Source of the DNA: Reticulitermes speratus | Lineage: Eukaryota > Arthropoda > Insecta > Blattodea > Rhinotermitidae | DNA: 64,000 nt | Assembly: GCA_021186555.1 (NCBI GenBank) | Contig: JAJKFL010000003.1 | Span: forward strand, 35,142,908-35,206,907 | Direction: 5' to 3' | Program-made: the position numbers and the translations under genes | In this document: positions 1 to 12,715 of the stretch, piece after piece | Layout of the letters: the number at the start of each line of letters is the position of its first letter | Position numbering within the stretch: position 1 is the first letter of the stretch | The notes under the pieces: generated by a model | What the model was told of the DNA's origin: nothing | Databases searched by the model: none | Seen by the model: only the letters and a program-made list of their open reading frames with translations

Positions 1-3000
1 TTCATTACATAAACATCAACAACTGAATAAAATTTAATATGCATGTAAATTGATTGACAAGTCGATTTCATGTCACAATCCTGTCTCTAAGTTAAGATCT
101 CTCGTATCAGGTGTTGTTTTGTTCCTCTTCTACTGCTTAAGGATGAAGCCGTAAGGGAATAGTTTCTTCTTTATTTGGTGTTTGAGGAAGGGAAAACAGA
201 CGGATATTCATGACTGCTCTTCGCGGTAGAAGATTTGTGGCCTGAGCACGGTGTGAGGGGTACCGGCGTTTGACCTTAGAACATTCATTTTTCCTTTGCG
301 TTCCCCTACCTCATTCTCTCTCATACTCTTTCAAGGGAGGATAAAGAAGGAGGACGTAACAACCCACCCCATACTAGGGTTCCGATAATTTTGCAGTCGA
401 AGGTAAGATAATTGCATAAAACAATTCACACAGCATCAAATAACGGTATAATCTATTGTTCTTATTATCAGTTGTGTACATCATTTTCATGTACCTCTAC
501 TTTCCGTCACAGTTTTCTATTTTGTGAGCTTTCTTACGAAATAAATTATGGCTATACTAAAAATGTTTGTTTTATCCTTTTGGAAGAAAAATAATAATAA
601 TATTACTGAATAATAAAAATGACAAGGACGAAGTAAGGAATCATTTATTTTCAGCTGGTCTTAGATACTGGGTAATGATTGATAAAATCCTTTGCAGCTC
701 TACATGCCTTTTGAATGCAGCATTACATGAGTCATGTCACTCGTGTTAAGGTGGGGTTATGCAATATATTCAGTCGCATTAATAGTGTTTTGCCTTACAA
801 CATATAAGTTGTACAAGCAGAATTTATGACGGCAAAATTCCATATTCACCAAGTCTATAGAACAGATTCCTTTATGAGAAACTGACAGTTACCCAGCTAG
901 TCAAGATATTCCCTACTTCTGTGGAAATTGAATAATCCTGTACTGGAGCCCATACTGAGCCGGCTGAACCCAAGAGACAAATGGCGTCCTTTTAATTTGA
1001 CACTACTTCCAAAAAAGTTTTCATTTAAAGGGAAAAATCTTTGTGGAAGTAGATAAATATAGACTGATTAGACAAGAAAATATATCATTTATCGAATAAT
1101 TTATTGAAAGATTGATTATTAATTTATTTAAGGAAGTTTTTTCCATTCCTCAGATAATGGATCATTGGATGGTAAGATGTGTTATGAATACGGAGGTGGA
1201 AAGCAGGTGGAAACGATCATGATCTTTTTTGAAGTGGGCCTTCTACCCCAGAATGTGCCCGGAAACTGAAGAAAACCGCCTGGAACTTCAGTCAGGTTAA
1301 GGAGCTTCTGAAATTTGAGCCCACCATTTGCCGAGTACAAAGGCAGGAAGGCTAAACACTCGGTCGTGACGTCATATTTGATTGATATGTAAGCTGTCTG
1401 ATTATTGCGGCTTCAATGCGGAGATTCTATGTGTGAAAGGTAAAGAAGAAAGAAGGAAAGATAACAGTGGTATGTTTTAAAAACGTATACACAAATTCAC
1501 TTGTGGAAACTGAAGAAAATCAAGGAAAATGTAAGGGTGACTTCTTTAATCAACTTTTGAATAGGTGCGACCTTAAAGAAGCAAGCCAGATTAATGTACA
1601 TTTTGAAAATCTTTCAGGGGAACTCTGAGTAACATTTTAGGTAATTTTCAAATTCACCTGGTATTTGCTTGTGGGACCTACCGCCACTTCCACACAACAG
1701 ACAAATCCCATGTTTTTAAAGAGAAATAAGAACTTGGCCCTGGTATCAGTCAAGACTTTTCGGGACATTAAGTGCTACAAAACTGTTTGTCAGGAAAATG
1801 AAGGCATCTTTCGCGTGCAAACAAATAAGGATGAATTAGCATCTAACAGAGATCACTTACTTCCATTTATGCCCGTGAATGTTCCACTAATACAGGACAT
1901 CCCCTTCATCGTGTCCCTGAACACGGCAGCTCTCATGGGATATCTCGTCGAATGCAGGATCTCTGTGCGATAAAACCTCCGCGCACGGGCCAGGATAAAC
2001 GGGACACTGGAAAATGATTACAATTTACAATTCAGAATTATATCCACGTAAATAATCTCTTAACACCACTGTTACGTTCAAAAGAAGTAAATAGTGATCT
2101 TAATAAGTTACATAAACATGTACGTAGGCCTAAGCTTTTTTTAAATATTCTTGTTATGTAAAGGAGGCAGGGTTTCCATCTTAATGTTGTGAGAATATGA
2201 AAAGATTCTTACTTCGCTGGGCCCCTATGTAGTTGTATTGTCACACTCTGAACCGAGGTATGTGACAACTATGCTAAGAGGCTTAACAGGAATTTATTCA
2301 TATCGTGTCCACTGAAGACAGAAAGAAACCTATCTGTAAAACGCTGTAGGCTGTGTGTGGAAAACGAAGAGGATGTGTAAATAACCTTATACATGTGTCA
2401 CAAAATCATCAACTAAATTAAAATTTAGTTTAGAGCGATTCTGAAGGGTTAAAGTAATCCTAATTAGGGCTATGTATACACTTATTTCAAATCACCTTCA
2501 CTTTAGAATCTGCATATATAAAAGAATGAAAAACAGGAAGAATGTAAGAGACGATGAGAGAAAGACTGGAATGAGGAAACCAAGAAACAAGAAAGCAGGA
2601 AACAATGTATAGTTAGTATATCATACAGTAACACTGTACCCTGCACACATAAACATAGAACAGTATTTATTTATAAAGCGTGTCACTGTTGGTTTTCAAA
2701 GTGGGGAGAAGATAATAGAGTGATTCTATAACCTACAACACAGAAGCCGAAACAAACTAATCATAGCCTCTATTCTCTTAATCTGGTCTGGACAGCAAAA
2801 CACTACAAGGATTTATATATTATTGGATGTCGTGCGGTTTGATGAATGTGTCTGTATATGCAGCGTGTTCTCAAAACTAGGTACTGGAGGAACACTGGAC
2901 ACGATGATAAACTGTTACTTGTTTCTGAGTCCGCCCCGCGTGCTATTTGTCTTGGCGGCAACTGACGCTGTGCTCGCCGCTAGATTGGTACCGCCTCGCC

Positions 3001-3664
3001 CCCTATGAATCTGCACATGTTATGGATTGTGCCATTAAAAATTCAGCTTCATAGAGTTAAAATAACTTTAGGTATGTATTTTGTTTTTGTTTATATGCAT
3101 TCATCTCTATTCATTTTATAATTGTTCATGTATTTCATCTCCTGTTCCTGCATGTCAGTCTAGGATTTTTAGACTATGTGTTTTCATTTTTCATTGCGGC
3201 TGTAAGATGCACCACACAAGTGTGCAAATAATGCATTAAGGCGAAGAATTGCTCACGCCATTGCTCCTTATGAACTGGGCATTTTTTAGGTAACTCTTTG
3301 TTGAAAAATTGGGAAAAGTAATAAATAAAATTGGAGTTCACGAATAAATCAATCATGCCCATTACAGGGCTTTTGCAGTTACGGTACTAAACATTTGGTT
3401 TTCTTAGAAGCAGGAAATAAATTCAATGGCCGATTTACTGTGAACTTTTGTAAGAAATCACTGAAGTGTGATGGATCATAATAATGAGATTTATCGATTG
3501 TAATCTTTATATATTAAATCAAAATAACTAAAAGAGAAAGAGATATATGAAACGTACAACATGGATGTAAGCGACATATATAAAAATGTCAATCAGAAAA
3601 TCTGAAGGTAAGGGGTCACTTTGGAGCTCTGAGAATAGCACCGAGTATTAAAATATATGTTGCT
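1..3664. other. Stretch without recognisable genes or repeats
   Basis: I see no repeat family and no recognisable protein here. The longest open frame is 102 codons at 1665-1973 on the plus strand. Its translation resembles no family I know and shows no signal peptide or repeated motif. Chance cannot be excluded at this length, so it is not annotated as a gene. Confidence 0.6.
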
Positions 3665-3676
3665 AAGTAAGAAGGA

Positions 3677-3817
3677 GTGTACGAGGTCTCTGCGACGAGC
3701 TGGTCCCTCGTCCAGAGGAGTCCTACCGACTGTGGTGTGTCTCAAATGTGTGTGATCATGAAACCTCGACGAAACGAGGAGGCCCAGGCCCATATAGGGA
3801 TGTCGAGTCATAGGGGG
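3677..3817 (+). mobile_element. SINE family A, 5'-truncated copy
   Basis: This is the 3' half of the same SINE that is complete at 26009-26273. It starts inside the body (near GAGGTCTCTGCGACG) and has lost its tRNA-like head. It is flanked by a perfect 12-bp duplication AAGTAAGAAGGA at 3665-3676 and 3818-3829, which is the signature of target-primed insertion with incomplete reverse transcription. The body shared with the other copies includes the palindromic stretch CCTCGACGAAACGAGG. Confidence 0.9.
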
Positions 3818-3829
3818 AAGTAAGAAGGA

Positions 3830-4789
3830 TTAGGAGTGTGAAATATATTCATCTGGTTGCAGATTGATTCCATTGCGGAAAACAGTCAAACTCGCAGTGC
3901 AAATTATTTCAAAAGTTTTGAATACGATAATGATTCTCAGGTTCCACAAACATCGGAGAATTTGACTAGCAGAAAAGAAGAATAAGGTCAACAGGACATT
4001 TCTTCGTGAAGTTTGTTGGTACTTGTTAAAGATCTAAAGATAAATTCTTTCACATAAATTTATTCTCTATTTTGGTAATTCTATTCATCGTTCCAATAAC
4101 CGCATTCTGTGTTTTTTAACTTAATTCGGCTATTGTCCTGAGTATGCATAAGGGTGTGCTAACGGCCGTTTCTTCCCCCCCCCCCCCCCATGTTCCAGAC
4201 TCACCAATTTTTCTTCCTGCTTAATATGACCTTATTGTATAATAACAGTACTACAAAGCAGTAACTTCTCAAAAGTTACGATTATATTTACTAAACGAAA
4301 CTAATGTGATATCTCTATGTATATAGACATATATATGTGATTATATATATACACATACATACGTATGTATATATTTATGGGTAAGATAAAATGTTGCAGA
4401 TTAATATTTTACCAATTCGTGCACGCTTTTCTGCCTTAGTGCCCACTTTCAAAGATGGGGAAACTGTAGTCGAACTACCGACTGAGAGATCCACTGAGCA
4501 TTGTTCTTAACAATCTTGTCAAGAAATTTTCCACCATTTGTGTAATACGAAGGTTTTTTAACGAGTTTAGAGGAACCCACCGCTGTGCCCTATCGTGTGG
4601 GTCAGTTGCAGACAGGCAAATCAAGTGCATACTCTCACATTTATTGTTTTAATTTTCATGTTAATATAATGACCCCACTTTACATTTAGATCTCACTAGC
4701 TGTGTCCCTTTCAGGCTCCCTATTAGAACTGCGCGTGCATTTCTCATCTTCCACATGCCGGTTACATGTCCCCTCCTTGATCTGCTTAT
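3830..4789. other. Gene-free stretch with simple repeats
   Basis: No gene is visible. It contains a run of 15 C at 4175-4189 and an AT-rich TA/TG/CATA simple repeat at about 4317-4376. The rest is unrecognised unique sequence. Confidence 0.55.
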
Positions 4790-4872
4790 CCTGAGGTTCG
4801 CGATTTTTGAGGTTTTCGCAGCGGTTTTGCTGAGGATTCCGTTCTTCTGGAATACGTAATCCTGTGGCGAAT
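4790..4872 (-). repeat. PED repeat fragment
   Basis: Read on the minus strand, this holds the segment shared by all PED copies: an ACCCAGAAGAC-like start, a CTTC..CGCCG-like middle and an end near GAGAACCTCAAA. In other copies the translation reads roughly TRR-x-PED-x-H-x-RENLKS, hence the working name. This copy is diverged and has lost the upstream part containing the GAAAC motif. A SINE B copy begins about 45 bases downstream. Confidence 0.6.
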
Positions 4873-4916
4873 TTTTCTTACTACCTATATATACATACAT
4901 ATTAGTAATAAGAGAA

Positions 4917-5203
4917 TTCGCACGCGATGGTGCAGTTGGTTGAGGGACTGCGCTACTAGCCGGAAGGTCGCGGGTTTGATTCCTAATGGGGCTCATTAGA
5001 TTTTTCATTGACTTAATCCTTCCGGCCGCATTATGGCCCTGGGGTCGACTCAATCTCTAACAGAAATGAGTGCCAGGGCTATCTCCTGGGGGGGGGGGGG
5101 GGGGGTTGTGGTATAGGTGGCCGGTGCCAATTGTCTAGAAGTCCTAGGAGCCTCAAACTCCTGGAAACCTAATGGCCTGTCCAGGGCTGTATAGGGGTAG
5201 TTT
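4917..5203 (+). mobile_element. SINE family B, nearly full length
   Basis: The tRNA-like head has an A-box-like TGGTGCAGTTGGT and a B-box-like GGTTTGATTCC. It is followed by the family B body (ATTATGGCCCTGGGGTCGACT, then TATCTCCTGGGG). It aligns along its length with the complete copy at 29875-30151. A run of 18 G at 5088-5105 lies where the other copy has six, so the homopolymer has expanded inside the element. No clear target duplication was found, partly because both flanks are TA-rich. Confidence 0.8.
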
Positions 5204-5401
5204 TCATATATATATATAATATAATATACAAAAAATGTATTTCTCCAAAAGAAATTACAAGAAATGCGCATCTGTGTAATGATTGTTATTTTAGTGATGA
5301 GATAAAATATTCCAATATATTTTACAAGTTCGATCACACATTTATATACATGTAAACTTCAGCCTGTAAAATGGCATAAAGGACAGAGGCGCAGTAGAAG
5401 T

Positions 5402-5475
5402 ATAGCTCTAGTCATTCTCAGCCTTGGCGCTAGATGAAGGTTTGTGTCAACCCCAGTTCCCGGCCGTTTTACGCT
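5402..5475 (-). repeat. SINE family C core fragment
   Basis: Read on the minus strand it gives the family C core: GTAAAACGGCCGG, then GGTTGACAC, then CTAGCGCCAAGGCTGAGAATG. It is closest to the copy at 46425-46630. Only the core remains, with no tRNA-like head and no tail. Confidence 0.65.
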
Positions 5476-5540
5476 CGTGATATATATAATGTGTTTTAGT
5501 GTGTGTGTGTGTAATCCATGCTATTTGCATGACTAGGTAT

Positions 5541-5690
5541 AATGGCATTTACGTGAAGGTGAAGTCTGAGTCGATCACAGGGTTAGTGCGGTCGGAATGA
5601 TTATGTCAATGACCCCATCACGAATCGAACCCGCGACCTTCCGGCTTGTAGCGCAGTGCCTCAACCAACTCCGCCACCGCGTACCCCGTG
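5541..5690 (-). mobile_element. SINE family B, 5' half, inverted
   Basis: The minus strand reads GGGGTACGCGGTGGCGGAG, then a B-box-like GGTTCGATTC, then GGTCATTGACATAATCATTC. This matches the head and proximal body of the family B copies at 4917 and 29875. The distal half is absent or replaced by unrelated sequence. Head and body similarity is clear although the boundaries are approximate. Confidence 0.75.
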
Positions 5691-8559
5691 TTTAAGGTTT
5701 TTCGACAGTACTTTCGCTTAAATATCAGGATGGTGCCTCGCACCTGCTCATTACTAACTCTTTTCAAATTATCGTCTTTTCAGTCACGATTATTACCTTT
5801 TTAGCCGGTATACAAAATCTCAGCACTTGTAACAAAGCTTTTAAATAGGCAAGTATTTGTGTTTCTTATGTACAAATTTCTTGCATAAAATCTGCATCAA
5901 TTCTTCCAGGAAAATATAAAAGAGAAAAGGAGAAGGAAAAGCATGTAATGTAATAATTCTGGTGCAGCTATTACGTGGTAATCAGAGTTAGATATTCAGT
6001 TGTTCCCTCACTTTGGCTTAACTGGTAAATGTCTTGTAGGAATGACCTACGGTCGAACACCCTGGTATAGTGTCGTGTACCTGGTTTTGAAGTTTATTCG
6101 ATTCCTGGTGTGTCCCCGTTTATTGAGACTGTTGGTGGTAACGACAGTTGTCCTTATCTTGATTCTTAATTCCATCAAGCAGTGCCTGTAAATAAGGCGT
6201 GGCAGGTTTTCCTTCTGCTATCCACTGCGACTTATGAATTATGTAGCACATAAGGCATCATGAAAATAGCGCAGTGTAGGTTGTACAGTCCCATGACATC
6301 AATATATGACAACCCTACTTTTTGGTCCGTCTCATATTTGGAAAATCCTCAAATCGAATTTCAAGGCGACATATATCTTTTAACGGAGTAGGTTACACTC
6401 AATTTGTGTGGAAATACAAGCCTCTATACTACTACCGTGTACATAATTATTCGACTCCTACGAAGGCCCTCTTGCATCTTACGATTGAGACTCATTTGAA
6501 ACAATAAATGCTACAGAAAGCTAAAGCTGTGTAAAGAAGTTTTGTTATTAAACTGACACATATACTGCATTATTTTCAACTTTTTTATAGTAAACAAGAT
6601 ACATTTCTTGAAACCGGCTTTGCTTCAATTATTAGGTAAAAACTGGTATGGCCCTCCTCTCTCACGTCTTCCAGACTATTGAGTCTGCAGATTATGATTC
6701 GGCTTTATATTACCATAGTAACTCTGTAAAGCAATCAAATTAACAAAGACTGCTCTTTAATATCATAGAAATAAGATATAATTCTACACAACACAATATA
6801 AAATATCTGCTTGTCTGTATACTTACATATAAACACGACTCTCGAAAAATGAGTAATTCACTGTGCAACGTCGATCATCTTGAAGTGCAGAGTAGTAAGA
6901 CATAAATGTCTGAAGGAACTATCCTATGCATGAAGTGTAAACTAAATGTAGCTGCCTTGACCGACTTTCTTCACGTATACACACACTGTCACGCCCATTA
7001 CAAAGATACACAAAATATATTGAAACCTTATGTTATCTCTGTTGACGTACTGCATACGTAATTTGAATACCATGTTTTCATTTTGAAATGTCATATTTTA
7101 CCTGTGACACCTTCCCTGTAGGTCTCTTTGTGTGGTATTGGTTTGTCTCTGAACTGCTTTGGATGGGTTACAATTGAGAGCTTACAAGTCGCAGTAGCGT
7201 ACCTAATTACGTATGTGCTGCGTAAGAGCGTACTTAATGTACCGCTCTGCTACTGGGAACCGCTACTGTGCCTAATTACTAGCAGGACAGGACCTACGTG
7301 TCTTGGAATACAAGTCAGGTAATAGTGACGCTCGAACACTGCAGCATTTTCTTATGACCATTTAAAATACGTCTAGTTGAATTGATTTCTATATGTAGCA
7401 TTTGGGACTCTGTTTTGGCTTACTGTCAAAATAATATATCGCAATGTAACTATGAAGCTGTGATTTTAGTAAAAGAATACCTCTTCTTACGACTACAATC
7501 AAAGTGCTGTTAATAATATTCACTCTTCTCAATGTAAAGTGTTAAACTAGTTCCACCTTTCTAATTCCTCTGCATTTTGGGATTTGAACTATTAGGATAA
7601 TAAAATGATAGACCTAAGATTAGGAAGGTTCTGTGATTCTTCCATCGTCTCCTATTTAAAAGAGAGCAAAACTCTTCGGAAAAGAGTCTGTTCCCATCTA
7701 CTGGGAAAGTGTGTCGTGGCACCCACGGATTTGGTCCTGGCAGAAAGAACTGTTCTTAAACACTGGGAAACGTAGTCTCTAAATCACTTCTAAATGCACC
7801 TAGGATCGAATGACACACAAGCATATCAACAATATTTAGGTTTTCTACAATATTTCTAGCTTAGTTTATAAGTTATGTTTGGTGATAATTTTATGCTTCT
7901 TGTTCTGACTTAGTTTTATTATTCCCACAATTATTAATGTATGTTTTCAATAATATCCAGTTAACACAACCTGAATATAGGTGCACATATGGATGTAGTA
8001 CACCTAACCATATGATATTTGAGTAGGCGCCTCTTCACCCTTTATTCTGAAGACGGGAAGAGGTCCAGTTAAAAAACGCAACGTTTTTATACGATAGTAT
8101 AAACAAAGCACGGAAACCCAGTTACCTAAGTGTAATGTACCTTCGTCAGAAACCTTTGCTATTGATTTGGAATGAGAAAGTTTTTTCTGTTTCTAAGCCG
8201 CAGACATTCTGAACCTGGACACTAGATGGACGTTAGCCGTCATCTAGACACTCCAGAATGTTTAGGGACGTATACTGAGCCCCTGACCATCATTGGATAA
8301 GAGAATTTTTGGGTGCCATATTTGGAATGGGCGCAGTTGTCGAAAACACAGTTCTTTGTCCTGTCATGCCTGTTCTTCTGGTGCGCAATTTAAAATAATG
8401 GGAGTATTTATTGTTGATTAACTTGTTCAGTAAGTATCGTAATACTTGACATGACATTCTTCTAGAAGATGTATTTTGATATAAAGAATAGTTTGAATAT
8501 TGTGTACTTGGTAACGAAATTACGGGACTAGTTAGTGAAAATGCCTTTTTCTTTGCGAT
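5691..8559. other. Stretch without recognisable genes
   Basis: There are several short open frames (60-64 codons at 6000, 6322 and 7128, plus strand), none recognisable. A weak internal duplication of a GTACCTAATTAC-like phrase occurs near 7200 and 7270. A phrase near 6058-6115 vaguely recalls the PED repeat but is too diverged to call. Confidence 0.5.
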
Positions 8560-8690
8560 ACTTGAGGTTCTCACAATGTGTTGCAGAAGATTCGAGTCTT
8601 CTGGTATGTTTCGCCTTGTCCACTGGTAAATAGTTACCAGTCGACACCGTAGTCTGAAGATAGAGACACTAAAGCTCTTCAAAAGTGGGC
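8560..8690 (-). repeat. PED repeat copy
   Basis: On the minus strand this encodes the diagnostic phrase LVTIYQWTRRNIPEDSN, followed by an RTS ending (DNA GTGAGAACCTCAAGTATCGC), as in other copies. A 135-codon minus-strand open frame (8290-8697) runs through it, but that frame only reflects the repeat and is not evidence of a gene. Confidence 0.75.
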
Positions 8691-8697
8691 GTAACAT

Positions 8698-10659
8698 CCC
8701 AGGTGACTTTAATCGTCACGATATTCTCTGATCAGCTTAAACAGGTTATATTTTAAGGCCTCGAGATGATAAGATGCTTAATTTCACGAAAGATCTGTCA
8801 AAACTCGTACGCTTGCACGCACTTAAATCTTTCCTCTCATGTTTTATTTTTTTTTCAGATTTACCAATGGACGCCACGTAACTCGTTTGTTTCACAGTTA
8901 AGGTTCTGAACAAAATTCCACCATCCATTAATAGCTATTATTGATTATGTTATCCTTTACTCCGTCAGTGTTTGACCACAAGAGTGCCAGCCCCGACGCA
9001 GAGTAACAACCCTGTTTCTGCTATCCCTTTCAGGCTAATGTAGCATAAAACAGGCGAAATGTCACAGGAATATCTTCTAAGCACTCATATGCAAGTGTAG
9101 GGACCAAAAAAGACATTGGTTATTAGAACAGCCACTACAATATTATAGCAGGAATTGACATAACTGCTGATGGAGAAAGGATAAAATCCAATACACTGAA
9201 TACATATCTTATTCAACAGGAATTTTTGTAATTTATCCTTTCTATTTCCGGAATACTATTTTCTTTACGTCGCACGTACGATAGGGTAAACTAACTGAAT
9301 TCTATTTAAATTATACAACCCAACAATTATCTTCTAATAACAAAAACAATGCGGGGGGGGGGGGTGTTGTTGCGATCGTATAACGTTCACCGGCCAGTAC
9401 ATCCAACATTAGTTGTTACACGTATCGAACGAAGGGTGCAGCAAACCATATATCAAGGTTCCTGGAATGTTTGGAATGTATTCATTTAGTGTTGAAAATG
9501 CATTCCCTTCGTCGTAGCCGCTGTCACTACCCTTTCTATTGATTAGTTTGGCTAAGCCTGCTGATACAAGATAGAACTATGTTGGGCTCGAGATTCAATT
9601 ACACATTCTCATCGCGCCTAATGTTTCGTCCTAGATAGCTAGCCATGACACTGACTTGGATTTATTAGATCCTCGGATTTTCGCTTGCTTGGTTTTGAAC
9701 ATTGGAAACTGTAGCACTTGCTCCAGCACAGTAGTTATCATTGTTAGCGTTGTCTGTGTTCTTGCATGAATTGGATAGTTGGGCGCTAGCAAAAAAAAAA
9801 ACAGAAGAAATTAGACGGCAGAAAAGCATTCTCTCAGACCGAAAATGGAATTAAAATAACATAAAATAAATTAAATAATATATATTAATATAATATTAGA
9901 ATATCAAATAAAGTTCCTGGAACAATTTAAAAAGTACCTGAAACCCGAACACTGAAAGTGGTCCTACTAACTGAAACCAAAGGGTAGAAGATGAAATGAC
10001 TGGAACATTATTGATGCTTCTAACACGAAGGGGCTATGGCTGATTTAAGCATTACTTCGACTTTATAAATTAGAGTAATGCCATGAAAAGTCAGTCAGCA
10101 GAACTGACATCCATACTTAGCTACTGTAAATCTGGAATGAAATGTAAGTATTGTTTAACAAAGAAACCTTCTCAGTAACCCTCCACTGTATGCCCGTACT
10201 TAACCTTGCAAATTGCCTGACCTCTTGAATGCAACACCATACTACAGAACCTATCAACCCGCCCCCTATATCGTGATTGAGAGATCTGTAATGCAGGCTG
10301 CAGCAACGTGAACTGTCCCTGTGAAACGGAGGCGCAGAGAACCTCTCGGGAACCTTTGAGTGCGCAGATAATAATGTATACCCTAGAAACGTATTTCATG
10401 GCACGCAAATAAGACCTGTCCCCACAACCTAGCAACCTTCTTGGTTCACCTTCCAGTCAGGCTCAGCACTCTCTGACCTACCAAACTCTTTCGCAACGTT
10501 TGAATGTACACCTGTTCCGCATAAGCCAGCAAACTGCTCCTTGGCTTTAGCCTGTATTTCCTTTTCCATCAACCTCTTCCATATCTTGAATATAGGACCA
10601 TTTCTATATATCCAATGAGCTTATTCCCTATATAGCAAATGACGGAAAAATTATCATCA
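8698..10659. other. Gene-free stretch
   Basis: No gene or family was recognised. It holds a run of 12 G at 9353-9364, a short A run near 9790 and AT-rich simple sequence near 9870-9910. The 87-codon minus-strand open frame at 10172-10435 has no recognisable motif. Confidence 0.5.
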
Positions 10660-10850
10660 TTAAGTAGTCTGTCTTACGAAAGGTCCAAGGCCTCTTCTAA
10701 AGCGAGTTCTACATACAGTGCGATCTAGTGCATCCTCTTTCAATTTCCAGTATCTTCTCGTTCCTTTAGGGTCATCCAATAGCTGCTTACGTCTTCCTCA
10801 TCGTCTTCCGTCCCTTATATCTTTCTATCTTTTCTTCAATTACAGGTACG
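10660..10850 (-). pseudogene. Non-LTR reverse transcriptase C-terminal relic
   Basis: The minus strand encodes KQLLDDPKGTRRYWKLKEDA, then LDRTVCRTRF, RRGLGPFVRQTT and a stop at 10660-10662. I recognise this as the extreme C-terminus of an insect LINE-type endonuclease/reverse-transcriptase polyprotein; the family usually reads close to LDRTLWRTRFGRG-GPVVRQTTE. Upstream of KQLL the frame shifts: the preceding EKIERYKGRK phrase is in another frame, so the gene is broken. Only about 60 residues of a protein normally near a thousand remain. The LINE clade cannot be set from this piece. Confidence 0.6.
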
Positions 10851-12590
10851 TAAAACTGAACGACGTTAGGTTCCGTGTGATGGACGTGTACACGTATAGA
10901 ATGAAGTCCGCAAGAACGTGCTGTAGTCGTGTTTACAGAGGCGTCTTTGGAGGCTGCAAAAATCGTGTACACTAGTACATTTCAACATGCGTTTTTTATA
11001 TAGGTTCATCCATAGGCACATATAGGTGCTCCTCTAGAGGCTATATGACAGGGGTGCAAGAAAGAGCTATTCTAGACTGTTTTCTAAGGGCATATGACTT
11101 TCGACTTCCCTGGAAGTTTTAATTTGGCATGTGTTGACGAGCTTCTTGGCTTGATCCTAAACATGTATATAGCGACTTCTCTAGAGGCATGTACACTTAT
11201 ACAGGAATTTTTTTGATATTCCATTATAGTACAGTACGTGAGCAGTGATTCTTCTAGAGCCTGTGATATACTGTGATTGTCCTGTTATAGGCGTGTTGCT
11301 AGAAATTTCAGAATAGGCGAGTAAGCAGTGACGTGATTTTTGGTAAGTATACATAAAGGCTTGCTACGTAGGTTCTATTATAGGCACACATCGAGGTGCA
11401 TAACTAGAAGCTCAAATACACGCAAGAATAGAGGGCAGTCTTGAAGGCTCAGTTATAATTATCTCTGTATTTGCTTCTGTTGAAGCCTGATTACAGCTTC
11501 GTACGTAAGGGCGTGGTTGCTACGATAGTCCTACAGAGAAGGGCGTTTTCAGAGATTCTTTCCCAGGAATGTATAGCGAGCTATCTATCGTCTGTTTCAA
11601 ATATTCCTGTTAAAGGCCCTCCGCACTTGTCCTACTCATGCGAATGTAGGATGGTGTCATTTTTTTTTTAGTCGTCCTCTTCTACCTACTCCGGTTTCCC
11701 GTTTCAGTGTTGAGGTTGTAATTCAATTTGATCACACTGAGAGGCACATCACAGTCGGTAGGACTCCTCTGGACGAGGGATCGGCTCGTCGCAGAGGCCT
11801 CTACCTGACAACAACACACAACACTCACAAGAGACAAACATCCATGCCCCCGGTGGGATTCGAACCCACGATTAGAGCAAGCAAACGGCCGAAGACCCAC
11901 GCCTTAGACCGCACGGCCACTGGATCGGCTATGGTGTCATTTTAAGGCCTGTTAATCCCGTATGCACAAATTAAAGGCGTTTGTTAAAGGTCTAAAGAAA
12001 GCACGAATAAAAGTGCATGTGTACGCGCCCTTCTTTTGTCATTTTAAGTGCCTTCTATGAACTAAAAAAAAACTATTGGTGGAGGCCATGCACGTTCGAT
12101 TGTATGTGACCTAGTATCAGTGACTCAATGTTCCGTCGAAGTGTCATGAAATTATGTATATTGGTATATTAGGAAAGGTTATTGAGAGGGCGCGAATTTC
12201 TTTCAAACCGGCTCAGTGGCAGTGATATTTTAATTAAGACCCTGAATTAATTTGTGCCCGTACTTCCCATATTTCTTCATCCATTTGGATAACATTCGGC
12301 ACAAGAAATCTCCATTTAATGCTAGTGAGCATCTCTTGATTTTCATAAATTCGGAACATTGGAAGCCATACTTTACTGAAAGTTATAAATTAAATTTTGC
12401 ATGTATACGTCTAATTAGCCAGGATAAGAATCACGTCTATGGGCTATCAGAGGAGTCGCTGCTTAGGCTTACATATAATCAGTATGAAGGGGCTTATACG
12501 TGTAAGAATCCGGCATGGAGGCGAATACTCGTATACTGTCAGTATAAGAAGTACTAGACGGGCATTCATATAGCCGGTATATGAAGCAAG
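10850..12590 (+). repeat. Degenerate GGC/CTAGAGGC-rich array
   Basis: A loose motif (TAGAGGC or ATAGGC followed by an R/Y-alternating TGTACAC- or ACATATA-like tail) recurs dozens of times, for example near 10938, 11014, 11038, 11192, 11260, 11288, 11315, 11381, 11508, 12465 and 12515. Spacing is often about 25-40 bases. It is interrupted by the SINE A copy at 11664-11930. No exact unit survives, so this may be an old tandem array or compositional bias. No coding capacity was recognised. Confidence 0.35.
11664..11930 (-). mobile_element. SINE family A, complete, with perfect target duplication
   Basis: Read on the minus strand it starts AGCCGATCC, with A-box-like TGGCCGTGCGG and a B-box GGTTCGAATCC (plus-strand 11856-11866). 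It continues into the family body and ends in a short A run. It is bracketed by an identical 13-bp ATGGTGTCATTTT at 11651-11663 and 11931-11943. RNA polymerase III would be expected to transcribe it from the internal boxes. The long variable-arm-like spacing suggests a head derived from a class II tRNA (Ser/Leu type), which is inference. Confidence 0.95.
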
Positions 12591-12715
12591 TAATCTGGCG
12601 ACGATATAATTAATGTAACAAAACGTTTTGGTGGAATCTACAAAGTTAGGGTAAAGAGAACTTCATGCAGTTATCTACACACCAGGAAAAAGACATTTAT
12701 TGTGGCTCCTATTTG

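Noticed and set aside
4661-5053. 130-codon minus-strand open frame
   Set aside because: It runs through a PED fragment and the head of a SINE B, so its sequence is repeat DNA read in one frame.
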